Assembly: GCF_000005505.3 (NCBI RefSeq)
Contig: NC_016135.3
Coordinates: forward strand, 11,626,613-11,690,612
Source: Brachypodium distachyon
Taxonomy: Eukaryota; Streptophyta; Magnoliopsida; Poales; Poaceae
Reading direction: 5' to 3'
DNA length: 64,000 nt
A program made the translations under genes and the position numbers. The stretch's first letter is position 1, and every line of letters begins with the position of its first letter. The notes beneath the pieces were generated by a model. It was given only the letters and a program-made list of their open reading frames with translations, was not told the origin of the DNA and made no database searches. Of this stretch, positions 11,835 to 22,560 are shown one piece after another.

Positions 11835-12240
11835 CACCTGTCGGCACAAGGCATGGATGGCATGCACTGCCATAGAGTCTCCGCGGCAGCCCCTGCTCCT
11901 TGCGGAGGTGTCTTATGGAGGGGCGCGGCAAGGGCACTGCGGCAATGCACCCCGTCAGCGCCGGACACAGATGGGATGCACCACCACAGTACCTCCTCGG
12001 CGACCCTCGCCCAAGAGCCACCCGCTTGAGGAGGCGCGGCAGGAGCACGGCGGCAGTGCACCCGTCGGCGCAGAACGCTGATGGCATGCACTACCACCGT
12101 GCCTCTGCGACGCCCCTCGGGGCGGGCTCGATGGGGTGATGCGGCAGGGGCGCGATGGCAGCGCACCCGTCGGCGCTAAGCGCCGATGGGATGCACCACC
12201 ATCGCGCCTCCGTGGCACCACCCGCCTTAACGGCCCCTCG
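11835..12240. repeat. Diverged tandem repeat, unit 105-114 bp, about 3.7 copies
   Basis: Units start at about 11835, 11949, 12059 and 12164. Each opens with a form of CACCCGTCGGCGC followed by GATGGGATGCACCACCA or a close variant, then a GC-rich remainder ending in GGCAGGGGCACGGCGGCAG-like text. The unit length drops slightly from left to right. Confidence 0.8.
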
Positions 12241-12697
12241 CCCGGCTTCGCTCTGAGCCGTTCCGTGGCTGGGGCGCGTCTTTTATAGGTGCGGGAGGTG
12301 GGTTTGCCACCGCGAGCGACAAACCCGCGCAGCACCTGTGGCACCCCTCCCTCGAAACGCGGTACCATCCCTGCCGTCATGCATACCAGGCAACTGTGGT
12401 ACACGTGGCGGCGCCCTCCCGTGCGCTGAGCCTCTTGTGTTGCGGTCATCCCGCACCACAAGGCACCGGTGTATGGTGCGACCCGTGGGCAGCCCACGGG
12501 CATCACAGTGCACAAGATTCCACCCTTTCCTGCAGGTTAGATTCTTACCAGGCCCGAGGTGCTGCAAATTTTTTGAAATTCACGAAAATACACAAAGCAA
12601 CACAGACAAACTTCTCCTGCCTCCCAGCCCCGGGCACAAAGGGATCGATGCCAAACTTGGATGTGAGCATTTCATTTCCTAGGCGCAGCGGCTGCAC

Positions 12698-12814
12698 GAT
12701 GCACGTTGCGGGGAGGCCAGCAACTGCACGTCCAGTGATGCACGTTTCGGGGAGCCCGGCAACCGCATGTCCAGTGATGCACGTTGCGGGAGGCTCGGCA
12801 ACTGCATGTCCCGT
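12698..12814. repeat. 39-bp tandem repeat, three copies
   Basis: GATGCACGTTGCGGGG-type units start at 12698, 12737 and 12776, exactly 39 bp apart. The length is a multiple of three, so any frame crossing it shows a 13-residue repeat. Confidence 0.85.
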
Positions 12815-13080
12815 GCCGAAACGATCCGGCAACGGGTTTATGTTTTCGAGGCTCCAACAGCCCCCTGCTCACAACCAAGTATGAAAAGACACCTTTCTGC
12901 ACTTAAAGCAGGAGACAGAAGAGGGAGGAACATGCGAATAAATAAGGCAAATTCAAAGCTCAGGGGCGAAACACTTATCTTTATTCACAATAACTAGTGG
13001 TTTACACACGGGGGCTGCCGGCTACACTAGTTCGAGAGGTATGCATCGGTGGCATCACCTGAGGGTCGGGCTCCGCCGCT

Positions 13081-14229
13081 TCACGGGTAGAACTTGTGCA
13101 AGTGCTCAATATTCCAACTATTGGGCACCCGCAAGCCGTCTTCGGTTTCCAGCCGAACAGCCCCTGGCCTGGTCACCTGCACTACCCGGAAGGGGCCCTC
13201 CCATTTCGGAGTCAACTTGTTCCCGGCCTTCGTTCCTTGTATCCGGCGCAGGACAAGGTCTCCGTTCTCGAGCCCCCGGGGACGGACTCGCCTGTCGTGA
13301 TAACGATAGAGTCCCTGCTGGTAGCGCACGGCTTGCACAGCAGCCCGGCATCGAAGCTCTTCGATGAAGTTTAGATCGTCGACCCTTTGCTCGTGTCGGC
13401 TGGTGTCGCCGTACGCGCGTACCCGGGGAGATCCGTGCTTGAGCTCGAGGGGCAGCACCGCTTCTGCCCCGTAGACAAGGGCGAAAGGAGTTTCGCCCGT
13501 TGCCCGACTAGGTGTGGTCCGGATGGACCACAGCACGGGCTAGAGTTCTTCGACCCAGTGTTTCCCGTGGCCTTTGAGCTTGTCAAAAGTTCTCGTCTTG
13601 AGCCCCCTCAGCACCTCTGCGTTGGCTCGCTCCGCCTGTCCGTTACTCCTCGGGTGAGCAACGGATGCGAAGCGAAGCTTAGTGCCCATGTCTTCGCAAT
13701 AGGCTTGAAACGCCGCGCTCGTGAACTGCGTGCCGTTGTCGATGATGATGCTGTTAGGCACACCAAACCGGCACACAATGCCTCTGAAGAACTTGATCAC
13801 CGCCTGGGCGGTCACTTTCCGCACTGGTTCAACCTCCACCCACTTGGAGAACTTGTCAATGGCCACGAACAAATATTCGTAACCGCCAACCGCCCTCGGT
13901 AGCTTGCCGACGAGGTCGAGCCCCCAGACCGCGAACGGTCATGAGGACGGGATGACATGTAGGGCCTGCGCCGGCTGGTTGCTCTTTTTCGAATGGAACT
14001 GGCACGCTTGGCACGTCCTCACCAGCCGCTCCGCATCAGCCAGGGCCGTGGGCCAGTAGAAGCCATGGCGAAATGCCTTGCCGGCTAAAGCCCGGGAGGC
14101 CACATGGTGTGAACATGTGCCCCGGTGTATGTCCTCCAACAGTGCGCGCCCTTCATCCTGCGGCACGCAGATAAGCTTGACACCGTTCGCACGCCTGCGG
14201 TAGAGGTTCCCATCCACCACAGTGTACAT
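13081..14229 (-). pseudogene. Element B integrase
   Basis: The zinc-binding part (13939-14229) has the His and Cys residues of the HHCC motif, ending CQACQFHSKKSNQ. A TGA at 13939-13941 stands where Trp is expected (HVIPSS*PFAVWGLD). The core follows: WGLDLVGKLP (Asp), IIDNGTQFTS (Asp), NGQAERANAEVL (Glu). A TAG at 13540-13542 interrupts it after HWVEEL. The C-terminal part (13081-13536) resumes VLWSIRTTPSRATGETPF and ends NIEHLHKFYP. The DDE triad is intact in sequence. Two stops prevent a full product. Confidence 0.9.
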
Positions 14230-14343
14230 CTTGGCTTCCGCGCTACTCGCTCCGCGGCGACGTCATCTTCCGGGAGAGCTTCGCCTTTCAAGTAGCAGGC
14301 GATTTCTTCCGCCCGGGGGGAATCTCCCTGCCAACGCATGCCG

Positions 14344-15078
14344 CTATGTCAGCAGCATGGACCCCGCTGCTGCAGGGGTTCCTTCGGTTGCCGGAGGGGC
14401 GTCCCTGGCAGCCGGCTGTGGGGCGACCGAAGGAGCCGCTTGCTTCTGACAGAACACCCCCGCCGGAGGCTTCCGGTGCTCTGCTGCCATCTTGGAAAGC
14501 TCATCAGCAGCGAAGTTATCCTTCCGCTTGACGTGCTCGAAGCGCAAGCCTTTGAACTTTCATTCTAGCTTGCGGACCTCCTCCACGTACGGCGCCATTT
14601 GAGGGCAGTCGTAGTTCTTGTTCACCTAGTTGATCACGAGCTGGGAATCGCCGCGAACAACTAGGCGCTTCATGTCGAGGGCGACCGCCGCCCGCAACCC
14701 AGTACGCAGGCCCTCGTACTCCGCCGTGTTGTTGGTGGAGTTCGCGAAGTCGAGTTGGACGGTGGACCTCTACTGGTCCCCTGTCGGTGACTCAATGACG
14801 ACTCCAGCGCCTGCTCCTTGAAGACTGAACGCACCGTCGAAGTAGAGGACCCAGTGGTCCTCGTCCAGCTTGCCGGGCAGGCTGGTCTCTGGTTCACTTT
14901 CTTCTACGCCCGTGGACGTCCATTCCGCGACGAAGTCCGCCAAGGCCGTGCTCTTAATGCTTTTAGAGTTGGCGAAATGGAGGTCGAACTCCAACAACTC
15001 CATCCTCCACTCGGCCACTCTCCCGGTGGCTTCACGGTTGGTGAGGGCCCGCTCAAGACAGAACCCGGACACCACCAT
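14344..15078 (-). pseudogene. Element B second (archaeal-like) RNase H
   Basis: WVLYFDGAFSLQGAGAGVVI marks the start of the Tat-specific additional RNase H. The middle part reads in another frame (14670-14897). The end (14344-14547) has KRKDNFAADELSKMAAEHR, which is the closing Asp motif. At least two frameshifts break it. The preceding residues (LEFDLHFANSKSIKSTALADFVAEWT) are the usual tether to the first RNase H. Confidence 0.85.
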
Positions 15079-15090
15079 GACGCGGTGCGC

Positions 15091-16087
15091 CTAAAAGTAG
15101 TGGTGCAGCTTGCGGGACGCAAGGAGAATCCCCAGAAGGAGCTTCTGTACTTGCGGGTACCTCGTCCGAGCGTCGCGCAGCACCGTACTAACGAAGTACA
15201 CCGGGTGCTGCACCAACCGCTTCTGCGGTGCCGAGGTTGCCGCCTCAGGGATGGTCCCCGGGTCCGAGGCGGTTGCCGGGGGCCGCTCAGCCCCCTGCCC
15301 CGCAGCCCCAGTCCCCGGGACATCTTCCTCCCTCTCGGCAACCAGCACCGAGCTGACCACCTGGTCAGTCGTCGCTAGGTAAAGTAGCAGCGGCTCGCCC
15401 GGCTTGGGGGCGACGAGGACGGGCGGCGACCTCAGGTACTGCTTGAGTTCCTGGAACGCCGTCTCGGCCTCGGGAGTCCAGTCGACTGGACCCTTCTTCT
15501 TCATCACCCTGAAGAAAGGCAAGGCACGCTCGCCCCGCCTGGAGATGAAACGTCCCAGCGCGGCAACACAGCCGTTGAGGCGCTAGACATCCTTCACCTT
15601 TCGGGGGGCCTCCATCTTCTCGATGGCTTCTATCTTGGTTGGATTGGCCTGTATGCCCCTGTGTGAAACCAAGAAGCCCAGAAGCTGCCCGGAGTTGACA
15701 CCGAAGGTGCTTATCGAGGTTCAGCTTGAGCTTGATCCTGCAGAGGTTGTCAAACGTCTCCCGCAAGTCATCAATCAGCGAGTCCCCACGCTTCGATTTC
15801 ATGACGATGTCGTCCATGTAGGCCTCCGCGTTCTTCAACCCGAAAGGCATGTACGTATAACAATAACAGCCAACCGGGGTGATAAACGTTGTCTTTTCCT
15901 CATCCTCGGCCGCCATCTTGATTTGATGGTAGCCGGAGAAAGCATCCAGAAAACTCAGCAAGTCACAACCAGCGGTAGAATCAACTATTTGATCGATACG
16001 GGGTACAGGGAAGCGATCCTTGGGGCATGCACGATTAAGATCAATAAAATCTACACACATGTGAAGCTTATTCCTTGCTTTAGGCAC
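15091..16087 (-). pseudogene. Element B reverse transcriptase and first RNase H (palm deletion)
   Basis: LHMCVDFIDLNRACPKDRFP, LLSFLDAFSGYHQI and YTYMPFGLKNA are the fingers and palm motifs, and YMDD is the catalytic box. Between KNA and YMDD only two residues remain. Element A has about 23 in that place, so roughly 21 residues of the palm are lost in frame. A frameshift follows near 15700, and the connection/RNase H part reads in 15091-15522 (LLLYLATTDQVVSSVLVAER). A TAG at 15091-15093 stands where HHYFQAHR is usual. This copy could not make active enzyme. Confidence 0.9.
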
Positions 16088-16301
16088 TACTACAGGGTTA
16101 GCCAGCCAAGTAGGGTACAGAACTTCCCTGATTGCCCCGGCACTGTTGTGCTTGCCACCGAATCTTCTGCTTAACGGGGTTCACATCCGGGCGCATCACG
16201 AGCCGATGCTCAATCACCTCCCTAGGGACTCCGGGAAGATCCGACGGTTCCCAAGCGAACACGTCGGCATTATCCCGGAGGAAGGTGATGAGGGCGCTTT
16301 C

Positions 16302-17105
16302 CTATTCGGCAGTAAGGTTTGCACCGACGGTAACGGTGTGCTCCTTGTCGCCGGCTTGGAGGGGCAGCTTCTTCACCTTGGCGGCCTCCTCCCGGAGCCC
16401 CTGCCCCTTGCCGGGGCGCGGGCTCGAGCCTGTGCCTCCCCCGACAAGCTCTTGCGGGGTAGCGTGGGCCTTCTTTGTTGCCGGGGCATCGCCCGGCAAG
16501 CCGTCATCTCCGGCAGCATCCTCGTCGCCGGCGTCAGCTGCCGCAATGGCCCGGACGACTTCGCCAACGCACCAGGCCGCGTCCTTGAGGTCGCACCTGA
16601 CGGAGAGGACTCCGTAGACGGACGGCATCTTCATCACGCCATAGGTGCCATGCGTGGCCGCCATGAACTTGATCAGCGCTGGCCGACCAAGGATCCCGTC
16701 GTAGGGCAACGGGGTATGCGTCACGTCGAACACTATGTGTTCGGTCCTGAACGCTTCCCGGGACCCGAAGGTGACCGGCAGCGTGATGCGTCCCAGCGGG
16801 CGCACGATCCCGGGGTTCACCCCCCGGAACGGGTCGGTGGGCTTCAGCTGCTCCACCGGCAGCTAGAGCTTTTCCACCAGCCTGGCGGACAGGAGGTTAA
16901 GCCCCGCTCCATTGTCCACCAGCACCTTGGTCACCGTCATATTACTAATGATCGACGAGACAACGAAGGGTATTACCCCTGAACCCAACTGTCGTGCTAG
17001 GTGATCGTCGGCGCTAAAAGTGATCGGCACGTGCGACCACCTCAGCGGTTGTTGCGGCTCCGCATCCGGCAACAGCGTGCATACGTCGCGGGTGAGGCGC
17101 TTCAC
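16302..17105 (-). pseudogene. Element B aspartic protease
   Basis: TKVLVDNGAGLNLLSARLVE carries the active-site Asp, with DNGA in place of the more common DGGS. A TAG at 16863-16865 then breaks the frame. The C-terminal part (16302-16856) resumes with REAFRTEHIVFDV and GILGRPALIKFMAATHGTYG and a long charged linker. The protease would process Gag-Pol. Confidence 0.85.
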
Positions 17106-17344
17106 TGCGGCGTGGGATGAGAGAGCGTACGCTCCCCCATGGATGCAGGCGACACCACAAGGCTCCTGGAAGCCCGGCTCGTCGCCGCCAGTACAGTCGG
17201 ACTCGCGTTGCTCCTCAGCGCGTGCCCTGTCGCGTCCCCGGGGTGGGCGTTCCTACCCAGCGCGGGGCAGACCACGCCCCCCTTGTGGTTCATCCCTGCC
17301 GGCACCGCCGCCGGCAAGCCTCGGCCCTGCCTTGGGATCGTTCG

Positions 17345-19035
17345 GCAGTCTCGAGAGAGATGCCCGATGTCGCCACAGTTGAAGCAGGCGCCGGCGGCGC
17401 GGCGCTCCTCATGGCGCTGCTCCCGCCGCTGCTTGATCCCCTACAGAACACGGCTGTTCTGCGCGTCGTGATTGGAGTTGCTGTGGATGGGGCAGCGGGG
17501 CGCATCGCCCTGCTTCCCGCCAGACCCGCCACCCGGCGAGGCCTTCTTCGCGGGCCTCGCGGCAGGAGCCCCCGAGTCCGCAGCGAGAACTTGCTTCCTG
17601 CTGCGCTTGCGGGAACCCTTCTTCTGTGAGCCTTCGCCAGGGCTCGCGGCAGCCTTAGCTGCTAGCTCGGGCGCTAGGCGCCCTTCCTCGGCCATGGTGC
17701 ATTTGTGCGCCATGGCGTACAGGTCCTGCGTCGTCCGGATCCGATGCGTGCTCAACTTCTCGCGCATCTTGGGATCACGGACGTTGATGGTGAAGGTGTT
17801 GACGATGGCGGCCGCCTCCGCCTCTGGGATGGAATAGGAGAGGTTGGAAAAGCGGTTGACGAAGGCCCGCAACGTCTCTCCCGGCTTCTGCACGATAGTG
17901 TGCAGCTCCGCCATGGTTCCCGGGCGCTTATAGCCGCCCTGGAACGCGCTCACGAACTGCTCGCGCAGGTCCGCCCAAGTGGCGATGGACCCGGCGGGCA
18001 GGTTGAGCAGCCAGGTTCGCGCTGATCCTTTCAGGACCATCGGGAACCAGTTTGCCCTGAGCTTGTCGTCGGCGCCGATGGCATGCATGCTCAACGTGTA
18101 GGTCAGGAGGAAATCCTTGGGGTTAGCGGTCCCATCGTACGTACCGAACGCGGGCGCTCGGAACTTATGGGGCCACATCACCTGCCGCAGCTTGCGTGTG
18201 AACGCCGTGCAACCGTCCTCGGGGCCCATGGGAGCGTCTTCCTGCTCCTGTGGGCGCTAGCGCTCTACCTCGCGCCTGCACCGACGCTCCAAGCGCTGGC
18301 GCAAATCCTCCTGCTGGCGGGCATTCAAGATGCCACGCGCATCGCCCCCCGAAACGGTGGGCGATGAGTTCGAGGACCCCTCCGGGCCCCCGTCTCCTTG
18401 GCCTCCCTGCGGAGGGGGAGGATTCTCCCCCTGTCGCGAGGCGAGTGGCGCGTCCCCGCGCTCCGAGTTCTGCCCGTGGCCAGAGCCTACCGCGGCGCCC
18501 TCGCCTTGCGGCTGCTGGGCGGCCAGGGCGAGAAGCGCTTCTAACTCCTCGCCCCACGTCTCGTGCACCGGCGTGCCTTGCTGCGGCTCGTACCGCACCA
18601 TGACGCGCGCGGCGATGATGGCTTCCACCGGGGTTCGTGCGGGGGGCAGCAGGTTTCCCGAGCGGCTGCTTCCCGCTTTGGCCCCGGACGCCTCCGGTGC
18701 GTAGGGTCCGAACCCCCAGGGGTTGCCCGCGACGCGGTGTGCTCCTGGTGCCGCTATCGCGGAGCATCCTTGGCCCGCGACTCAACTCGCTGGCCGGCGC
18801 GGGCGGCACCATGCCCGCTCGCGCGACTGGCCCCGGCACTGGTGGCAGCCGGTCCCCTCAGCCGATTGTCCGCAGACAGCCGAGGAGGTGGGGGAGGCAG
18901 CTGTGGTTGCTGCACTCTCGAGGGCTTGGGGTTCTCCTGAGCCCCCGACTCGGGTCGCACGTCGTGCGACCGCGTGTGTGCCGCCGGGGCTTCACGCGAG
19001 TCTATCCGCGGATCACCAGCCCACTTGGGGGGCAT
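17345..19035 (-). pseudogene. Element B gag with zinc knuckle
   Basis: The likely start is the ATG at 19035 (MPPKWAGDPRIDSRE). The N-terminal part is Pro/Arg-rich and shifts frame to 18257-18628. The capsid-like region (17441-18229) contains ANPKDFLLTYTLSMHAIG and LNLPAGSIATWADLREQFV, typical of the retrotransposon gag domain, then a basic tail. A CCHC zinc knuckle, CFNCGDIGHLSRDC, lies at 17345-17386. Stops and frame changes break the gene. Gag would form the virus-like particle and package the RNA. Confidence 0.85.
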
Positions 19036-19120
19036 GGTGGCTGGTCCTGTGGGCGAAGAAGGCAGAGCCGACGTCGATGCTAACGCTGCTGCCGACGATT
19101 ACCGAGGAGCTCTACTCCCG

Positions 19121-19141
19121 CGCCCCCTACCTGGCGCGCCA
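19121..19141 (-). promoter_or_regulatory. Primer-binding site of Element B
   Basis: On the minus strand TGGCGCGCCAGGTAGGGGGC starts two bases after the LTR end. TGG complements the CCA tail of a tRNA. I did not establish which tRNA is used. Confidence 0.75.
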
Positions 19142-19143
19142 GA

Positions 19144-20155
19144 TGTCGTCGCATGGTGCTCCGACACTGGGGGCGTGCGGTCACGGCCCCCTTTTAGGTT
19201 CGGTGGGGGCGTCGGGGTTCGCCCCGGCGATCGCTGGCACGGCCGATGAGGCCCTGCGGGGCCGGCGAAATGAAGTACTGAAAGTGCGCGCTAATTAAAG
19301 AACAGACACGCGCGCGTTTTTACCCAGGTTCGGGCCACCCGGAGGTGTAAAACCCTACGTCCTGCTTGTCTGAGCTGGTATTAGATTAAAATCAAGCGTT
19401 TACAGGTTGCCGGGTGAGTTCCCAGGCTCTCTCTCTCTCTTGCTAGATACTCCTTACTATTCTTTGCTAGTGCCGCAAGCTAACTGTGAGTTGGTCGAAC
19501 TCAGCCGAACTGTCTACTGGAGCTAACAAATCTAAAACCGAACTTCCTCAGAACCCCTTGACCGTTGGCGTGGGTCCTCCTTTTATACTCAAGGGGATGC
19601 CACAGGTGCCACGATGCATGAGCTACAAGTGTCGAGCGGGGAGGCATACAACTCCCCCCGATGAGCTGGTGGCGTGCATGGATGCCACCTCCGCCGCTAG
19701 GGGTCTAAAACCCTAGAGTAGGATTGGACAGCCACTGTTCCCTTGATCGGACGGGTAACGCCCCGTCGGTCGGCTCATTTAATGAGCCGTGCGCCTTACT
19801 CCTTGCCCCGATGGGGCCGCGCATCCCATGCCCGCCACGCGCCCGCGTGGCGTTCTTGATCTGGCTACTGGGCCTCACGCTTGAGGCGGGGGCATGCGCC
19901 CGGGAACCCCCTGTCCCGGCAAGTCGATCCCCGGGAAGTCGCCCGGGCCCAACGCACCCGGGAACCTCCCTCGGAAAGTAGCTTCCCGGGAGGTGCCCAA
20001 GCGGGAATATTCCCTAAAACCCCGCTAGCCCCTTCCGGGCTGGTAGCTTGTCGGGCTGCTCACAGACGCTGCCCGGGATGAAACCTTCCCGGGAACTCGG
20101 GAACGGGGCCCACGCGTCGCGCAGCGGTGGTACCTCGGGTGCCACTGGTGCGACA
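19144..20155 (-). repeat. Element B 5' LTR
   Basis: This 1012-bp LTR is collinear with 6724-7735. It is the promoter LTR for the minus-strand genes. Confidence 0.95.
19581..19587 (-). promoter_or_regulatory. TATA box of the Element B 5' LTR
   Basis: The minus strand reads GAGTATAAAAGGAGG, a good TATA box kept in both LTRs. Confidence 0.65.
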
Positions 20156-20160
20156 CTGCC
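20156..20160. repeat. Target-site duplication of Element B, right copy (CTGCC)
   Basis: Exact repeat of 6719-6723. Removing Element B and one CTGCC restores continuity of Element A. Confidence 0.95.
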
Positions 20161-20454
20161 TCACCCAGCGAACGCATCGGGGTGAGCAATCCATCGATGA
20201 CGCCTCCAAAGAATCGCAGATTTGGTCTATGGGTGATAGATATGCAAAGCTAACAATTCCCTCGCGGCTGACTTGGATGTTAAAGACTCCGAACGACATG
20301 TCCAGAAGACCGTCAAGGTTGCGGAAAGTGGAGCGCAATTCCGGTGAGTGAGCTGAGAAGCTCAAGGACCCGAAGCGGATCGACCCCTCCGTGATTGAAT
20401 CGTTGTGGATTCAGAACAAGATGGTCAAGAAGATCGTAGATCTTATGCACTTCT
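20161..20454 (-). pseudogene. Element A gag N-terminus and leader, right of the insertion
   Basis: This short piece lies between the Element B duplication and the primer-binding site of Element A. A minus-strand frame is open from about 20365 into the Element B LTR. It reads like a gag N-terminus (LRSTFRNLDGLLDMSFG). The frame starts at TTG, so the true ATG is uncertain. Confidence 0.6.
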
Positions 20455-20472
20455 TCCCCACGGTCGGTGCCA
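20455..20472 (-). promoter_or_regulatory. Primer-binding site of Element A
   Basis: The minus strand reads TGGCACCGACCGTGGGGA, one base inside the LTR that begins at 20474. Similar TGGCGCCGACCGTGGGG-type sites occur in rice Tat-type elements. Confidence 0.7.
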
Positions 20473-20473
20473 A

Positions 20474-20946
20474 TGACGTGGGGCTACCTCGGCAATACCC
20501 TGATTCGAGGGTTTTCGACTGAAGGAGAGCACGGGGTGCACCAGCGATCTTGTCGACTAACAAAGATTAGGGGAGCCGCAAGGTTTACCCAGGTTCAAGG
20601 CCCTCAGAAGGTAAAACCCCTACGTCCTGCTTTTGGTGTATTGTATTGATCAAGATTACAGAGTAGCTACGAAGCTATGATGCGCAGATGGATCTGGCAT
20701 GTCTAGAAGTCCCCATTCCCGACTCCCCCTCCTAGCCTTATATACTGGCGGCTAGGTCTCAGGCGTGATAATTGGGAAGGTTACAATAAAATCAGTTTAT
20801 TCTAGTAGGAAAAGATCATGTTCCTTGACTTGAACCGCACTTTGAGGGACTCGACCTGCATATACTTGTTAGGCCTTTGACTGGACCCCTAATGGGTTGT
20901 ATCAGTTATATGAAGGTTGAGTACTCGAAGAGTTATTCCCTCATCA
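20474..20946 (-). repeat. Element A 5' LTR, about 473 bp
   Basis: It starts TGACG next to the primer-binding site and ends TCATCA. It has the TTTACCCAGGTTC / CCCCTACGTCCTGCTT block seen in the Element B LTR and a minus-strand TATATAA box at 20738-20744. Directly to its right is GTTAGCCCCTGAGTCCC, which on the minus strand looks like a polypurine tract feeding this same LTR. Confidence 0.75.
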
Positions 20947-21928
20947 GTTAGCCCCTGAGTCCCTGTTCAAGGTGCAACCTCGGGTAGGGACTCAAGAGTT
21001 TTTTGTTTCAGTAACTTGATCACACGTCAAAATGCAGATAATCTTCTGGTTTTAACTGTTCACCATTCGATTAATTCGAACGTTTATCAGACATGAATTA
21101 AGGGAATCCCTAACTTGGGACTCAGAAACCACAGAGCATTTCTATGATTTGTACTGATACTGTGTGGGACGGTTGCATAACACGCCTAGAATACTCGATC
21201 GATCGAGTCCAGTTAATTGCGCCGGGGCAAAAACTCTGTTAGCATACATCAGCACTCGAGTCCCCAGGCTCGAGCCTGGATAACTGGCGGTATTCGGGTC
21301 AAACCTGCCAGGGGTTTTACATACTCGAAATCCAGTACTGTAAGGCGATCGACCAACGCGTCTGTTGGGATCTTTTCTTCATGCAAGCGCATGAATAGTC
21401 TGGAATCGCCTGATGATGCTGATTTCCAGGCCCAATGAAAAACCATCGGGTCTTACCTTCACATTATGAACGCAGCTTCGGGTTTGTTTTGCAGTCTGTG
21501 CGACCTGGATTTTGCTGTCGAGTGCCCATGAATGGGATACACTTCGAGTTCTTGTACCGTCGGGTGGCAATCCCGAGTTTTCTAGAGCTTGACATGACGT
21601 CTCAGCTGATGCTGTGATTAAAGAAATAATATGGGCAGTCGATGGGACGTACCTTATGCTTTATGCACAGACTGAACTGAGTACCGTGGATGTGGTCAGT
21701 TTGATTTGACCATACGACGTGCACGAGATTTTAGACGCAATGATGGCTGTAGTGGGTTCCTGAAGCAACGGAAGGGGGAACGGTTCGTTTCCACTGGGGC
21801 CACGCGTCATACAAGGATGTGATACACGTGGCACCATCCTAAATCGTGCGGCGGTGATTCCGCTTCATGCCGTTACCAATCATCTTCTTCCTTCCTCAAA
21901 TCACCCCCTTGTCTCCTCCATTTCATAT
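20947..21928 (-). mobile_element. 3' region of a second, deleted copy of the Element A family
   Basis: The stretch begins with a polypurine-like motif (20947-20963), as expected just inside a 3' LTR. It ends at a second copy of the LTR outer end. No pol, gag or primer-binding site is left. A minus-strand frame at 21249-21446 is open, but I do not recognise it. Confidence 0.55.
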
Positions 21929-21991
21929 ACCTGATGGGCTGTATCAGGTATATGAAGGTTGAGGACTCGAAGAGTTATTCCCTCGTCATCA
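21929..21991 (-). repeat. Remnant of a second Element A-family LTR (outer end)
   Basis: ATGGGCTGTATCAG, TATATGAAGGTTGAG and ACTCGAAGAGTTATTCCCTC repeat the last 63 bp of the LTR at 20884-20946 with few changes. The rest of the LTR is missing. Confidence 0.75.
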
Positions 21992-22257
21992 GGCAAGATC
22001 TGAAGGGCGGCGGCGAGATCCGGATCGGGCGGGGGGTGGGGGTGAGATTCGTAGGAGAGGAGGAGGAGCGAGGGCTCTGTTGGTTTGTTGTTGTTTTTTT
22101 GGGCGGTACGTGTTTTTTCTGCGCTTGAAGACCGCGGGAGCCGGGATTAAAAGACAAGTGGAGACATCGATGGCAGATTCGTAATTCCGGTGAAGTGATG
22201 TACCGCGACGTCTGTACCATCACCACCAACTCCAATTTAATATATTGGTATAGACTA

Positions 22258-22395
22258 CTCCTTTCGTCCAACAAAAGATGTTCCAACAAAAGATGTCTCA
22301 AATTGTCAAAATTTGTATATATCTAGACATGACTTAGTGTATAGATGCATTCAAATTTAGTCAAAGTTGAGACATCTTTTGTTGGACGGAGGGAG
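22258..22395. mobile_element. Stowaway-type MITE, 138 bp
   Basis: The ends CTCCTTTCGTCCAACAAAAG and CTTTTGTTGGACGGAGGGAG are inverted repeats, and TA stands on both sides. Ends of the CTCCCTCCGT type and TA duplication define Stowaway (Tc1/mariner-derived) MITEs of grasses. Confidence 0.85.
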
Positions 22396-22560
22396 TATCA
22401 AATACCTCACATACTGTACTATCAAATATAAATACTATTCATTTATCGAACCAGTAGATGAACCAGGTTAACCAGTGCTCAGGCTTGTGAACCGACAAAC
22501 TGGAAGCAGTTCAATCACCGATCCGGTTTTTAAAATTATGCCTTTTGACATTGCTACGTA

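Larger units (their letters stand above)
10759..13080. other. Non-coding spacer of Element B between antisense ORF and pol
   Basis: This 2.3-kb GC-rich stretch separates two convergent coding regions. Both strands are open by chance because of high GC. It holds two tandem-repeat arrays (11835-12240 and 12698-12814). The 3' untranslated regions of Tat elements are known to be hypervariable and repeat-rich. Confidence 0.7.
6724..20155 (-). mobile_element. Element B: complete Tat-type Ty3/gypsy retrotransposon, nested in Element A
   Basis: This 13,432-bp element has two LTRs of exactly 1012 bp, a primer-binding site, a PPT-like purine stretch, gag, protease, reverse transcriptase, two RNase H regions and integrase on the minus strand. 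A plus-strand antisense ORF lies near the 3' LTR. A 5-bp duplication flanks it. It is structurally complete but coding-dead, with several TGG-to-TGA and other premature stops. Comparing the two LTRs by eye I count about 53 substitutions and no indel (about 5%). Confidence 0.95.

Noticed and set aside
11835..12814. CRISPR-like array
   Set aside because: The units are contiguous tandem repeats without distinct spacers, in a plant retrotransposon.
11230..12884. Many overlapping frames on both strands
   Set aside because: GC-rich repeat spacer of Element B; no family motif, and frames repeat with the tandem units.
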